Below are positions 20,138 to 30,333 of a DNA stretch of 64,000 bases, piece after piece. How positions within the stretch are numbered: the stretch's first letter is position 1; each line of letters begins with the position of its first letter. The position numbers and the translations under genes were made by a program. Source of the stretch: an uncultured Colwellia sp. (GTDB lineage Bacteria; Pseudomonadota; Gammaproteobacteria; Enterobacterales; Alteromonadaceae); assembly GCA_913058395.1 (NCBI GenBank), contig CAJXQI010000019.1:1-64000 (forward strand), in the 5' to 3' direction. The notes beneath the pieces were generated by a model. The model saw nothing but the letters and a program-made list of their open reading frames with translations, did no database searches and was not told where the DNA came from.

Positions 20138-21283
20138 ATGGCTTGGAATGAACCGGGGAATAACGAAAAAGATCCCTGGAAAAATAAAGGTGGCAAAAAT
20201 CAAGGTCCACCTGACTTAGACGATTTACTAAAAGATATTGGCAACAAGTTTGGCGGTATTTTTGGCGGCAAAAAATCTGGTGGCGGTTCTGGAAAAAGTC
20301 TTTCTAGTGTTGGTATCATGGTATTGCTAATTGTGGCTATGTTGGTTTATGCCTTTACAGGTTTCTATACCATCAAAGAGGCTGAAAAAGGTATCGTATT
20401 GCGCTTTGGGCAGTATGCTGGCTTAGTAGAGCCTGGCTTACGTTGGAAGTGGTCGTTTGTTGAACGTGTTATCCCAGTTGATATGCAAACAACTCGTGAT
20501 TTGCCATCTGCTGGCTTTATGCTAACGCAAGACGAAAACGTTGTGCGTGTAGAAATGCAAATTCAATATCGCGTAGTTGATGCTCGTAACTATATATTTA
20601 GTGTTACTAATGCTGATGATAGTTTAAGTCAGTCGCTTGATAGCGCACTTCGTTATGTTATTGGTCATTCGAAAATGGATGACATTTTAACCAGCGGACG
20701 TGAAGAAGTACGTCAAGCCGTTTGGACAGAGCTAGATAAAATTATCGAACCATATAACTTAGGTTTGATCATTGTTGATGTTAACTTTAAAGATGCTCGT
20801 CCTCCTGAAGAAGTAAAAGATGCTTTTGATGATGCGATTGCTGCACAGGAAGATGAAGTTAGATTTTTACGCGAAGCTGAAGCTTATGCCAGAGGTATTG
20901 AACCTCGTGCACGTGGTCGAGTTAAACGTTTAGAACAAGAAGCATTAGCTTATAAAGCACAAGTTTTATTAGATGCTGAAGGTGAAGTTGCACGTTTTAA
21001 TAAGCTGTTACCTGAATATCAAGCCGCACCTGAAGTAACTCGCCAACGTATGTACTTGACAACGATGGAAAAAGTTTACAGTAATACCAGTAAAGTGATG
21101 GTTGATGTTGATGGTGGTAATAACATGATGTACCTACCGTTAGATAAGATTATGCAACAACAATCTGGTGGTCAACGTGTTATTCAGCAGTCATTACCGA
21201 GCATAAACTCGACCAATAGTACTAATACAGCCCCAGCGCTATCAGGTCGAAATGATCGCTTCAATAATAGTGGGAGAAATTAA
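20138..21283 (+). CDS. hflK: FtsH regulator HflK
   Basis: The 381-residue SPFH/prohibitin-family protein has a Gly/Lys-rich cytoplasmic N-terminus, one membrane segment (about 60-80) and a periplasmic SPFH domain (GIVLRFGQYAGLVEPGLRWK). The C-terminal tail is Ser/Asn-rich. With HflC it forms a membrane cage around the FtsH protease and tunes degradation of membrane and CII-type substrates. It is followed after 3 bases by hflC. Confidence 0.98.
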   Translation: MAWNEPGNNEKDPWKNKGGKNQGPPDLDDLLKDIGNKFGGIFGGKKSGGGSGKSLSSVGIMVLLIVAMLVYAFTGFYTIKEAEKGIVLRFGQYAGLVEPGLRWKWSFVERVIPVDMQTTRDLPSAGFMLTQDENVVRVEMQIQYRVVDARNYIFSVTNADDSLSQSLDSALRYVIGHSKMDDILTSGREEVRQAVWTELDKIIEPYNLGLIIVDVNFKDARPPEEVKDAFDDAIAAQEDEVRFLREAEAYARGIEPRARGRVKRLEQEALAYKAQVLLDAEGEVARFNKLLPEYQAAPEVTRQRMYLTTMEKVYSNTSKVMVDVDGGNNMMYLPLDKIMQQQSGGQRVIQQSLPSINSTNSTNTAPALSGRNDRFNNSGRN

Positions 21284-21286
21284 GCC

Positions 21287-22171
21287 ATGAAAAACTTTCT
21301 ACTGGCAATAATTGCTTTACTATTTGTATTAACTGTTTCATCTGTATTCATTGTTTTTGAAGGCCAACGCGGTATTGTTTTTGAATTTTCAAAAATTAAG
21401 CGTGACGGCGATAGTGGCGATATGAAAGTGTATGACCCTGGTCTACATTTCAAATTCCCATTTATTAACACCGTACGTAAACTTGATGCACGTATTCAAA
21501 CCTTAGATGAAGCACCAGATCGTTTTGTAACGTCTGAAAAGAAAGATTTAATGGTCGACTCATTTGTAAAATGGCGAATCGTTAATTTCTCTACCTACTA
21601 TTTGCGTACGTCGGGTTCAATTGATAATGCTCGCGCGTTATTAAAGCAAAAAGTTAACAACGGCCTACGTACTGAGTTTGGTACTCGTACCATTAAAGAA
21701 ATCGTATCGGGTGATCGTGATGATATCATGGCAAAAGCACTAGAAAGTGCTGCAAGTAGCCGTGAAGACTTAGGTATTGAAGTAATTGATGTCCGTATTA
21801 AGGCCATTAACTTACCGACTGAAGTTAGTAACTCAATATACGAGCGTATGCGTGCTGAACGTACTGCCGTGGCCAAAGAACATCGTTCTCAAGGTCAAGA
21901 GCAATCTGAAATCATTCGTGCAACTATTGATGCAAAAGTAACAGTAATGTTAGCAACTGCTCAAAAGAACGCACAGGAAATTCGTGGTGAAGGTGATGCA
22001 TTAGCGGCAAAAGTTTATGCTGATTCATACGGACAAGATGCAGAGTTCTTTAACTTCTTCCGTAGTTTAGAAGCCTATGAAACAAGCTTTAGTTCTAAGA
22101 ATGATATCTTAGTGGTTAAGCCTGATAGTGACTTCTTCAACTATTTGAAAAACGGTAAGAAAGATAAATAG
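21287..22171 (+). CDS. hflC: FtsH regulator HflC
   Basis: The 294-residue partner of HflK has one N-terminal membrane anchor and an SPFH domain (FEGQRGIVFEFSKI, DPGLHFKFPFINTVRKLDARIQ). The coiled region contains ERTAVAKEHRSQGQE, typical of HflC. It is the last gene of the hfq-hflX-hflK-hflC run and is followed by a terminator at 22192. Confidence 0.98.
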   Translation: MKNFLLAIIALLFVLTVSSVFIVFEGQRGIVFEFSKIKRDGDSGDMKVYDPGLHFKFPFINTVRKLDARIQTLDEAPDRFVTSEKKDLMVDSFVKWRIVNFSTYYLRTSGSIDNARALLKQKVNNGLRTEFGTRTIKEIVSGDRDDIMAKALESAASSREDLGIEVIDVRIKAINLPTEVSNSIYERMRAERTAVAKEHRSQGQEQSEIIRATIDAKVTVMLATAQKNAQEIRGEGDALAAKVYADSYGQDAEFFNFFRSLEAYETSFSSKNDILVVKPDSDFFNYLKNGKKDK

Positions 22172-22191
22172 TATCTTTTAAAAATCATTAT

Positions 22192-22221
22192 AAAAGCCAT
22201 GGCAATTGTCATGGCTTTTTT
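22192..22221 (+). terminator. Rho-independent terminator after hflC
   Basis: AAAAGCCATG, an 8-base loop, CATGGCTTTT, then more T residues. A dispersed repeat begins directly at the end of its T-tract. Confidence 0.9.
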
Positions 22222-22378
22222 ATGTACAGGATTTACGGTATAACGCGATCACATGGATGTGAAAGAGCGTATATGTACAGGATTTACGGTATAACGCGAT
22301 TACATGGTCGTTCTTTGCCTTCCATGGCATCACGACATTAATGTATCCCTACATGTCGATGTGAAAGAGCGTATATGT
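22221..22378. repeat. Two tandem copies of a dispersed intergenic repeat
   Basis: The unit reads TATGTACAGGATTTACGGTA, then TAACGCGATCACATGG, then ATGTGAAAGAGCGTA. Copy 1 is 22221-22271. Copy 2 starts at 22272 and matches to 22307, is interrupted by about 50 bases, and resumes at 22359 with ATGTGAAAGAGCGTA. The unit contains short dyads (CACAT-GG-ATGTG; GTAC..GTAC in the other copies). The same unit recurs at 39101. The region up to 22491 holds no gene. At 22390-22398 ACATCCTGT is an inverted echo of the unit start. Confidence 0.85.
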
Positions 22379-22491
22379 TTAGGCCTCTCTCATACATCCT
22401 GTGTTTCGAGGCACAAGAGCATATAACTACAAAATAAATTGACGTAATTTGATGATATTACAAAACAGGTATCATCAGGTGAGGAGCGTTT

Positions 22492-22677
22492 ATGACGACT
22501 ACATTGCTGATGGCAATTGCTATTGCATTAATCATTGAAGGGCTTATTCCTGCTTTATTCCCGAATAAGTGGCGTGCTTATGTACTCAAATTGGCTAATG
22601 AATCTATCGGCTCTATCAGACAGATTGGTATTTTTTTAGTATTTGTTGGTTTAGTGCTGCTGTGGCTGATAAATTAA
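22492..22677 (+). CDS. DUF2065 small membrane protein (YjeT-like)
   Basis: The 61-residue protein has two predicted membrane helices (MTTTLLMAIAIALIIEGLIPALF and IFLVFVGLVLLWL) and the central GLIPALFPNKWRAY motif of DUF2065. The function is unknown. GAGGAG lies just upstream of the ATG. Its position between hflC and purA is conserved with E. coli yjeT. Confidence 0.93.
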   Translation: MTTTLLMAIAIALIIEGLIPALFPNKWRAYVLKLANESIGSIRQIGIFLVFVGLVLLWLIN

Positions 22678-22781
22678 TTCATTGCTAACTTGCCTTAGTA
22701 CTTAGCTTTTTTTAATTTGGACTAAAAATCAACAATTATTGCTTGGACAAAATATTGATATTTGATAGAATCCCCGCCTAA

Positions 22782-24101
<1,320 letters not shown>

Positions 24102-24133
24102 TTAAATTTTCACAGTTTTAAGTAATTTTAAGA

Positions 24134-24157
24134 AGCCACCTTTTAGGTGGTTTTTTT
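24134..24157 (+). terminator. Rho-independent terminator after purA
   Basis: CCACC, loop TTTTA, GGTGG and seven T residues, 35 bases after the purA stop. Confidence 0.88.
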
Positions 24158-24661
24158 ATGCCTGAAATTGCGTAATTATCCAAATTATATCATCGCTACT
24201 TTAGGCTAATGATTTTTTCAGTTGGCCGTCGGCTATACTCTAAAAGAGAATTTAGCAGGTTAACCAGTTGTCGGCCAAATATAGTGAACAGCGTCGAATT
24301 TCTGTAATCTACAATGAAATGATTCGAAATAGGTTAACTTTTCAGGTAAAACGCTTGTTTTAAACTTAAGTTTTATTATTAACTCGGTTAGCCTTGTATA
24401 TGCTGATGTAAGGTCTATTAATGTATGAATACTTAGCTCTATATGCTGAATATTCAGCTAAGTTATGTGAAATATCAAAATGATAACGCTATATTATTTA
24501 TAGCTTGTAGCGAATTAATATATATAAAAAGGCTTGAAATCACCAAGCTCAATGCAATAGTATACAAATTAACAATAATGAATATAGATTTCATGAATTG
24601 TACTTTAACGATTGCAGCATTGACTCAACTTACGCATTAGCCTCATAGACTAGGAACAGAC
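24158..24661. other. About 500 bases without a convincing gene
   Basis: AT-rich spacer between the purA terminator and malic enzyme. A 65-codon frame (24443-24640) has low-complexity AT-driven composition, no ribosome site and no recognisable motif. It is not called. No tRNA or riboswitch structure was recognised. The long leader may carry malic-enzyme regulation, but nothing specific is visible. Confidence 0.6.
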
Positions 24662-25903
24662 ATGACCGATTTTCGCCAGCAGGCCCTTGATTATCACGAA
24701 TACCCAACTCCAGGTAAAATCAGTGTCGAACTTACGACACCTGCTGAAACTAGCCTAGATCTCTCGCTTGCTTATAGCCCTGGTGTTGCTGAGCCTGTTC
24801 GTGCTATTGCTGAAAACCCTGATGATGTTTATAAATATACTGGTAAAGGTAATACCGTTGCTGTTATCACTAATGGCACCGCTATTTTAGGTTTAGGTAA
24901 TTTAGGGCCAATGGCTTCTAAACCTGTAATGGAAGGTAAAGCATTGTTGTTTAAACGCTTCGCTGGTATCAATTCATTTGATATTGAAGTTAAGCATAAA
25001 ACCGTTGAAGATTTCGTTAATACCGTCGCTAACATTGCCGACAGTTTTGGTGGTATTAATTTAGAAGATATTAAAGCACCAGAGTGTTTTGCTATCGAAA
25101 AAGCGCTGATTGAACGCTGTAAAGTGCCGGTATTTCATGACGACCAACACGGTACGGCAATTGTTACTGCTGCAGGCATGATTAATGCCTTGGAAATACA
25201 AGGCAAAGAGCTTCGCCACGCCAATATGGTTTGTATGGGCGCAGGTGCCGCTGCAATCGCTTGTATGGAGCTGTTAATTAAATGTGGTGCACAGCGTGAG
25301 AAAATTTATATGCTCGACACCAAAGGTGTAATTCATACTCGCCGTGACGATTTAAATGAATACAAAAAGCTTTTTGCCAACAACACTGATAAACGCACTT
25401 TAGAAGAAGCAATTGACGGTGCAGATGTTTTTGTTGGAGTATCTGGACCAAATGTATTATCACCTGAGCATGTTAAATTAATGGCGGCTAACCCGGTAAT
25501 TTTTGCTTGTTCAAACCCAGATCCAGAAATTAAGCCTGAACTTGCCATGGCAACACGTGATGATTTAATAATGGCAACAGGCCGCTCAGATTATCCAAAC
25601 CAAGTGAATAACGTACTTTGTTTCCCATTTATTTTCCGAGGTGCATTAGATGTGCGCGCCCGAACGATTAATGACGAAATGAAAATTGCTGCAGTACACG
25701 CAATTCGTGCCCTAGCAAAAGAAGAAGTTCCGGCAGAAGTATTAGCTGCTAGCGGTAGTACAAGCCTAATGTTTGGTAAAGACTATATCATTCCAAAACC
25801 TATGGATTCACGCTTACGTTCTGCTGTTGCTATTGCCGTTGCACAAGCCGCAGTCGACTCAGGTGTTGCTGCGTTAGAAATGCCAGAAAACTATAATGGT
25901 TAG
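24662..25903 (+). CDS. Malic enzyme, short form
   Basis: The 413-residue protein oxidatively decarboxylates malate to pyruvate. It shows YPTPGKISVELTTP, LAYSPGVAEPVRAI, VAVITNGTAILGLGNLGPMASKPVMEGKA (substrate and metal region), FHDDQHGTAIV (catalytic region) and the dinucleotide site MGAGAAAIACMELL. The sequence is MaeB-like but lacks the C-terminal phosphotransacetylase-like domain of E. coli MaeB. Short forms are common in Vibrio and Shewanella. The cofactor preference cannot be read with certainty. It is monocistronic with its own terminator. Confidence 0.94.
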   Translation: MTDFRQQALDYHEYPTPGKISVELTTPAETSLDLSLAYSPGVAEPVRAIAENPDDVYKYTGKGNTVAVITNGTAILGLGNLGPMASKPVMEGKALLFKRFAGINSFDIEVKHKTVEDFVNTVANIADSFGGINLEDIKAPECFAIEKALIERCKVPVFHDDQHGTAIVTAAGMINALEIQGKELRHANMVCMGAGAAAIACMELLIKCGAQREKIYMLDTKGVIHTRRDDLNEYKKLFANNTDKRTLEEAIDGADVFVGVSGPNVLSPEHVKLMAANPVIFACSNPDPEIKPELAMATRDDLIMATGRSDYPNQVNNVLCFPFIFRGALDVRARTINDEMKIAAVHAIRALAKEEVPAEVLAASGSTSLMFGKDYIIPKPMDSRLRSAVAIAVAQAAVDSGVAALEMPENYNG

Positions 25904-25943
25904 GTATTCTTACTGAAAAATATTTATTGGTAAGTTTATTCAG

Positions 25944-25970
25944 AAGGGAAGCGAGATGCTTCCCTTTTTT
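25944..25970 (+). terminator. Rho-independent terminator after malic enzyme
   Basis: GGGAAGC, loop GAGAT, GCTTCCC and six T residues. The converging prenyltransferase ends 45 bases further on. Confidence 0.9.
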
Positions 25971-26014
25971 AGTTGATAGGTTTGATATATTCATCAAATA
26001 CGCTTTAGCATTAG

Positions 26015-26911
26015 TTAGCTTAAGTAAATTGCTAGAGCAAGTAACAATGGGCTGACAATAGCACTCATGACCGAAACTGCCATAGCGATAATAATATTAT
26101 TTATTATTGCCGCACGTTTCATTAGTACCAAAACAACTACTGGCGCAATAATCATAGGTATCAAGGTTGTATAAGCTAGTGCTGGAAAATTGTAACTAAG
26201 TAAAATAGCAAGAGTATTAATGATCGCTAATAACGCAAAGGCTAAGTAAACATAAAGGCTTTTATTGATACCATATTTTATAGGAAAGTGGTTTCGCCCA
26301 ACACTTTTATCAGGCGCTATATCGGGACACTGATTGATCAGAAGGAGATTATTAGTGAGAAAAAATGGCACTAACGCAACTAAAAATACTGCCCAAGTAA
26401 CGCCACCTGTAAGCACATAATAAGTGCCGAGGATCATTAACGGCCCAAAGGCTAAGCCACTACTGATCAAACACAGAATTGGTTTAGTATTTATCCATTG
26501 AGTATATAAAAGAATAATCGCTAGACCTAAAACGCCAATAAGAACAATGGGGAGGCCAATAGTCAAAGCAAAATATAGCCCTATTACTATCGTTATCACT
26601 AAAAATAATACCGTCATTTTACCAATGAACTTAGCCGCTGAAGGCATGATTATTAACGCGCCGCTGCCACCACTAAACGGTGTTTTTTCAGTTAGATTAT
26701 CCAAGCCACTATGAAAGTCTTGATACTCGTTGAGTAAATTGACACTAATATGTGCTGTTAGTGCTCCACACATAACGAGAACAGCGCTAGTAATAGATAT
26801 TTCAATATTAGTAGTTGTTGCTAAAGCTATGCCAAGTAAAACAACAGCAAAAGTCAGTAGTAAAAATGGCAAGCGCATGGCGGCGAGTAAGGCGGCTGAA
26901 TTATTACTCAT
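26015..26911 (-). CDS. UbiA-family prenyltransferase, MenA-like
   Basis: The 298-residue protein has about eight or nine membrane helices. It carries the first Asp-rich motif in the variant NEYQDFHSGLDN (about residues 61-72) and a second polar motif, NQCPDIAPDKSVGRNHFPIKYG. This fits MenA-type transferases, which attach polyprenyl chains to 1,4-dihydroxy-2-naphthoate, but no other menaquinone gene is nearby. A different aromatic acceptor is possible. GGAGG lies shortly before the ATG. It diverges from the sigma-54 activator gene. Confidence 0.85.
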   Translation of the reverse strand: MSNNSAALLAAMRLPFLLLTFAVVLLGIALATTTNIEISITSAVLVMCGALTAHISVNLLNEYQDFHSGLDNLTEKTPFSGGSGALIIMPSAAKFIGKMTVLFLVITIVIGLYFALTIGLPIVLIGVLGLAIILLYTQWINTKPILCLISSGLAFGPLMILGTYYVLTGGVTWAVFLVALVPFFLTNNLLLINQCPDIAPDKSVGRNHFPIKYGINKSLYVYLAFALLAIINTLAILLSYNFPALAYTTLIPMIIAPVVVLVLMKRAAIINNIIIAMAVSVMSAIVSPLLLALAIYLS

Positions 26912-27081
26912 AGGATCCCTCCTTAGTTATTGTACATATTCTAGCTTACTGGCTAGTTGTCCTAATGTGGCATGGATAAGCTCGGCAAACTATCGATTAC
27001 ATCAACATTGATTGCTGTTGCCAGAAAACCTTTGATTAAGAGAACCCTTTTCTATTTTGTTAATATCAAGGATAATACCCT

Positions 27082-27093
27082 CGACATATCGTG
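27082..27093. promoter_or_regulatory. Activator-type site upstream of the sigma-54 activator gene
   Basis: CGACATATCGTG, 41 bases before the activator ATG, is the exact reverse complement of CACGATATGTCG found at 28607-28618 before ccoG. This suggests autoregulation by the neighbouring activator. No -24/-12 element with correct spacing was found here, so it may be a repression site. Confidence 0.55.
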
Positions 27094-27133
27094 GTTGGTA
27101 TTTAAAGCACTTAATTTATCGGTGAGAAATGAA

Positions 27134-28558
27134 ATGAACAATGAAATTAAAGCCTATCTTGCAGATTCAGAGTTATTGCTTAATGCTGTCGGAGAAGGTA
27201 TCTATGGTTTGGATGCACAAGGGCGTGCTATTTTCATTAATCCGGCGGCAGAAGCGATGACAGGTTGGTCGTCAGCTGAGTTGTTGGGAAAAAACATTCA
27301 TCAATTTCATCACCATAGTTACAGTAATGGTGAGGCTTACCCCGCCTGTGACTGCAAAATTTTTAATACCGCTATTGATGGCGTTTCTCGACAAGTCAGT
27401 GGTGAAGTTTTTTGGCGTAAAGATGGCAGTAGCTTCCCTGTAGAATACACCACACAGGCAGTTTATAAGAATAAAGAAATCATTGGCGCTGTTGCGGTGT
27501 TTCGTGATGTTAGTCAGCAACAACAAATTGAATTGGCATTGCGTAGTGCGCTAGAAAACGTGCAATCACTGACTGAACAGCTTAAAGCAGAAAACACCTA
27601 TCTGCAGAATGAACTCGCGCAAGAATGGTCATCGGCGGGCTTAGTCGGTAAAAGTAAAGTGGTGACTAAAATGCTTTCGCAAGTCGAGCTGGTTGCAAAA
27701 ACCGATAGTACGGTACTAATTTTGGGTGAAAATGGCACAGGTAAAGAGCTTGTAGCACGTAATATTCATGCCTTAAGTCAACGTAAAAACTCCACTATGG
27801 TAAAAGTAAACTGCGCGGCGTTTACGCCAAGTTTACTTGAGTCTGAGCTGTTTGGTCATGAAAAAGGCGCTTTTACCGGTGCTACTGAACGCCGTAAAGG
27901 ACGTTTTGAACTCGCCAATGGCGGTACGCTGTTCCTTGATGAAATTGGTGAATTAACCATGGAAGCACAAGGAAAACTATTGCGTGTACTGCAAGAGCAA
28001 GAGTTTGAACGGGTCGGTGGCAGTGAAACATTAGCTGTTGATATTCGTATTATTGCAGCCACGAATAGAGATTTGTCGGCGATGGTTACCAGCGGAGAGT
28101 TTAGAATAGATTTGTTTTATCGACTTAATGTATTTCCTGTTACTGTGCCACCACTGCGAGATCGCCAAGAAGATATTCCATTACTCTCGCAGGCCATTAT
28201 TACGACCTTGAATAAAAAATTAGGTAAAAGTATTACCGCTATTAGTAATAAGAGTTTAACCAAATTGATGCAATATCAGTGGCCAGGTAATATTCGAGAA
28301 TTACAGAACTTACTTGAACGCGAAATGATTTTGACTAAATCATCGATTTTGAATTTCAACTTCCAAAGTTCGGTAAAGCCATTGGCAGCAGTTGAATACG
28401 AAACTTTGGCGCAAGCAGAACACAAGCATATTACTAACGTACTTAAAGCCTGTAAATGGCGCATTGGTGGCGACTTAGGCGCTGCAAAGCAGTTAGATTT
28501 ACCAGAAAGTACTTTACGTTCGCGTATGAAAAAGCTCAAAATTGTTAGACCGAACTAG
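27134..28558 (+). CDS. PAS-containing sigma-54-dependent transcriptional activator
   Basis: The 475-residue enhancer-binding protein has an N-terminal PAS sensor (about 10-127, with a Cys pair at 72 and 74), a short coiled linker, an AAA+ domain and a Fis-type helix-turn-helix at the C-terminus (GAAKQLDLPESTLRSRMKKL). The AAA+ domain shows Walker A GENGTGKE near 198-205, the sigma-54 loop GAFTGA near 245-250 and Walker B GGTLFLDEIG. The frame is open from 26972, but GGTGAG lies eight bases before the ATG at 27134 and the upstream residues are not conserved-looking. The target is inferred to be ccoG, since matching palindromes and a sigma-54 promoter lie between the two genes. The signal sensed is unknown. 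Confidence 0.93.
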   Translation: MNNEIKAYLADSELLLNAVGEGIYGLDAQGRAIFINPAAEAMTGWSSAELLGKNIHQFHHHSYSNGEAYPACDCKIFNTAIDGVSRQVSGEVFWRKDGSSFPVEYTTQAVYKNKEIIGAVAVFRDVSQQQQIELALRSALENVQSLTEQLKAENTYLQNELAQEWSSAGLVGKSKVVTKMLSQVELVAKTDSTVLILGENGTGKELVARNIHALSQRKNSTMVKVNCAAFTPSLLESELFGHEKGAFTGATERRKGRFELANGGTLFLDEIGELTMEAQGKLLRVLQEQEFERVGGSETLAVDIRIIAATNRDLSAMVTSGEFRIDLFYRLNVFPVTVPPLRDRQEDIPLLSQAIITTLNKKLGKSITAISNKSLTKLMQYQWPGNIRELQNLLEREMILTKSSILNFNFQSSVKPLAAVEYETLAQAEHKHITNVLKACKWRIGGDLGAAKQLDLPESTLRSRMKKLKIVRPN

Positions 28559-28588
28559 ATTTTTCCTCTCTATAAAATATCTTATTTC

Positions 28589-28620
28589 CACGATATATCG
28601 CGAAACCACGATATGTCGTG
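28589..28620. promoter_or_regulatory. Two tandem palindromic upstream activator sites
   Basis: CACGATATATCGCG (28589-28602) and CACGATATGTCGTG (28607-28620) start 18 bases apart. The second is a dyad CACGA-TATG-TCGTG. They lie about 80-110 bases upstream of the sigma-54 promoter of ccoG, the normal distance for enhancer sites. Confidence 0.7.
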
Positions 28621-28696
28621 CTTGTTATGTGTGGTAAATATTCCGTATAAATACATTTTTTCATTTAAAACAACGATTTATTTTTATAATTACACT

Positions 28697-28711
28697 TGGT
28701 TCGTAAATTGC
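28697..28711 (+). promoter_or_regulatory. Sigma-54 (-24/-12) promoter of ccoG
   Basis: TGGTTCGTAAATTGC contains GG and GC dinucleotides separated by exactly 10 bases, as required for sigma-54, with a TTGC -12 element. The transcript would start near 28722, leaving a leader of roughly 30 bases before the ccoG ATG. Confidence 0.72.
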
Positions 28712-28750
28712 TATTAGCGGGTATCCTGTTGTAAGTATTAGTAGTAAACC

Positions 28751-30130
28751 ATGAAGTTTGATTATAAAGCTGAAGATTTGATCATCAAGCCATACAAATC
28801 GGAATCCCCCGTCTATGTTCGTAAGCAAAAAGGGCGCTATCAACGCATCCGTCAGCTTACGGGTTTTGTTTTTGTCATGGTGTTTATATTATTGCCGTGG
28901 ATAAGCTATCAAGGCAATCAAGCGGTATTATTTGATATCGGTAAGCAGCAATTTCATATCTTTTCAGAAACCTTCTTCCCGCAAGACTTTACTTTATTGG
29001 CAGGCTTGTTGATTGTCAGTTGTTATTTATTGTTTTTTGTTACCACATGGTTGGGGCGAATTTGGTGTGGTTATGTATGCCCACAAACCGTTTGGACCTT
29101 TAGTTTTATTTGGGTTGAAGAATGGTTGGAAGGTAGTCGAAATCAGCGTATTAAGCGTGACAAGCAGCCAAAAACTTTAGACACCATTGCGCGTAAATCT
29201 GCCAAACATATTGTTTGGGGCTTGATGGCATTTTTAACAGCAACTACTTTCATGAGTTACTTCCTGCCAACGCATGAACTTTACCTCGACTTAATTGCTC
29301 TTAATTGGACAGGACTAACAACATTTTGGGTATTGTTCTTTGCTATTTGTACCTATGGAAATGCCGGCTGGCTACGTGAAAAAATGTGTATTTATATGTG
29401 CCCATATTCGCGTTTTCAATCGGCAATGTTCGACAAAAATACCCTCTTGATCGCGTATGACAAAGTACGTGGTGAAAATCGCGGTCGCCGTAAACGTAAA
29501 GATAACCCAAAAGAGCTTGGCCTAGGAGATTGTGTTGACTGTAATTTGTGTGTTGAAGTTTGTCCGGTTGGTATCGACATTCGCAATGGTCTGCAATATG
29601 AGTGCATTAACTGTGGTGCGTGTGCTGATGCTTGTGATCAAACCATGACGCAATTTAATTATGCTAAAGGTTTAATCAGTTACACCAGTGAAAATGCCTT
29701 ACTAGGCAAAAAAGCTAAGTTACTACGACCAAAAATTATTGGCTACGGCATATTATCGATATTAGCGATGATTTTTATGGCCTATACCATTCAGGTGCGA
29801 GTACCGATTGAATTCTCTGTATTACGTGATCGCGGCACCTTGTTCCAAGTTGATTTCCACGACAACGTAACGAATAGCTACTTATTAAAAGTAACTAATA
29901 AATCTCAGCTAGACCGTCACTTTAACGTTAGCGTACTCAATAGTAATGTCAGTTTAAGTGCCGATGAGAATATCTTAATTAAAGCCGGTGAAATTGCCAG
30001 TGTACCCGTGCACTTAACGATGAGGCCTGATGAGATTAAAGAGCGCGTTAGTGAAGTGTCATTGCAAGTGAGTGTTAGTGATATGCCTGATGTAAAAGCG
30101 GTAACGGAGACGAAGTTTTTTTCAAATTAA
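28751..30130 (+). CDS. ccoG: Cytochrome c oxidase accessory protein CcoG (RdxA/FixG family)
   Basis: The 459-residue membrane ferredoxin-like protein has about five membrane helices, WCGYVCPQTVW and CIYMCPYSRFQ motifs, and two 4Fe-4S motifs, CVDCNLCVEVCPVGI and CINCGACADACDQTM. A C-terminal periplasmic Ig-like domain follows. In cbb3-oxidase assembly CcoG reduces Cu(II) for the CuB site. The ccoNOQP, ccoI, ccoS and fnr genes usually nearby are absent from this window, so the gene is separated from its normal cluster and under apparent sigma-54 control. Confidence 0.95.
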   Translation: MKFDYKAEDLIIKPYKSESPVYVRKQKGRYQRIRQLTGFVFVMVFILLPWISYQGNQAVLFDIGKQQFHIFSETFFPQDFTLLAGLLIVSCYLLFFVTTWLGRIWCGYVCPQTVWTFSFIWVEEWLEGSRNQRIKRDKQPKTLDTIARKSAKHIVWGLMAFLTATTFMSYFLPTHELYLDLIALNWTGLTTFWVLFFAICTYGNAGWLREKMCIYMCPYSRFQSAMFDKNTLLIAYDKVRGENRGRRKRKDNPKELGLGDCVDCNLCVEVCPVGIDIRNGLQYECINCGACADACDQTMTQFNYAKGLISYTSENALLGKKAKLLRPKIIGYGILSILAMIFMAYTIQVRVPIEFSVLRDRGTLFQVDFHDNVTNSYLLKVTNKSQLDRHFNVSVLNSNVSLSADENILIKAGEIASVPVHLTMRPDEIKERVSEVSLQVSVSDMPDVKAVTETKFFSN

Positions 30131-30158
30131 TTTGGTGTGTAGATTGGGTTATTTAACC

Positions 30159-30186
30159 AAGGCGTCGATGGGACGCCTTTTTTTTA
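30159..30186 (+). terminator. Rho-independent terminator after ccoG
   Basis: AAGGCGTC, loop GATGG, GACGCCTT and a run of T residues. Confidence 0.92.
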
Positions 30187-30333
30187 GGTAAAATTAAGGC
30201 AAAGCCTTGTGATTCAATAAGGTCATTCCTTGCTTGGTAGTTTTCATACTGACGAAAAATCTTGCTTATTGTTTAGTTCAAAATGCAGTAAAATGACCCT
30301 ATTGCCTAACCAGAAAGTAACAGTGAAATTAGC

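Noticed and set aside
24443-24640. 65-codon open frame in the spacer before malic enzyme
   Set aside because: AT-driven composition, no ribosome site, no motif; best seen as chance in an AT-rich region.
27090-27115. Sigma-54 promoter before the activator gene
   Set aside because: GG and GC pairs are present but separated by 8 or 12 bases instead of 10.
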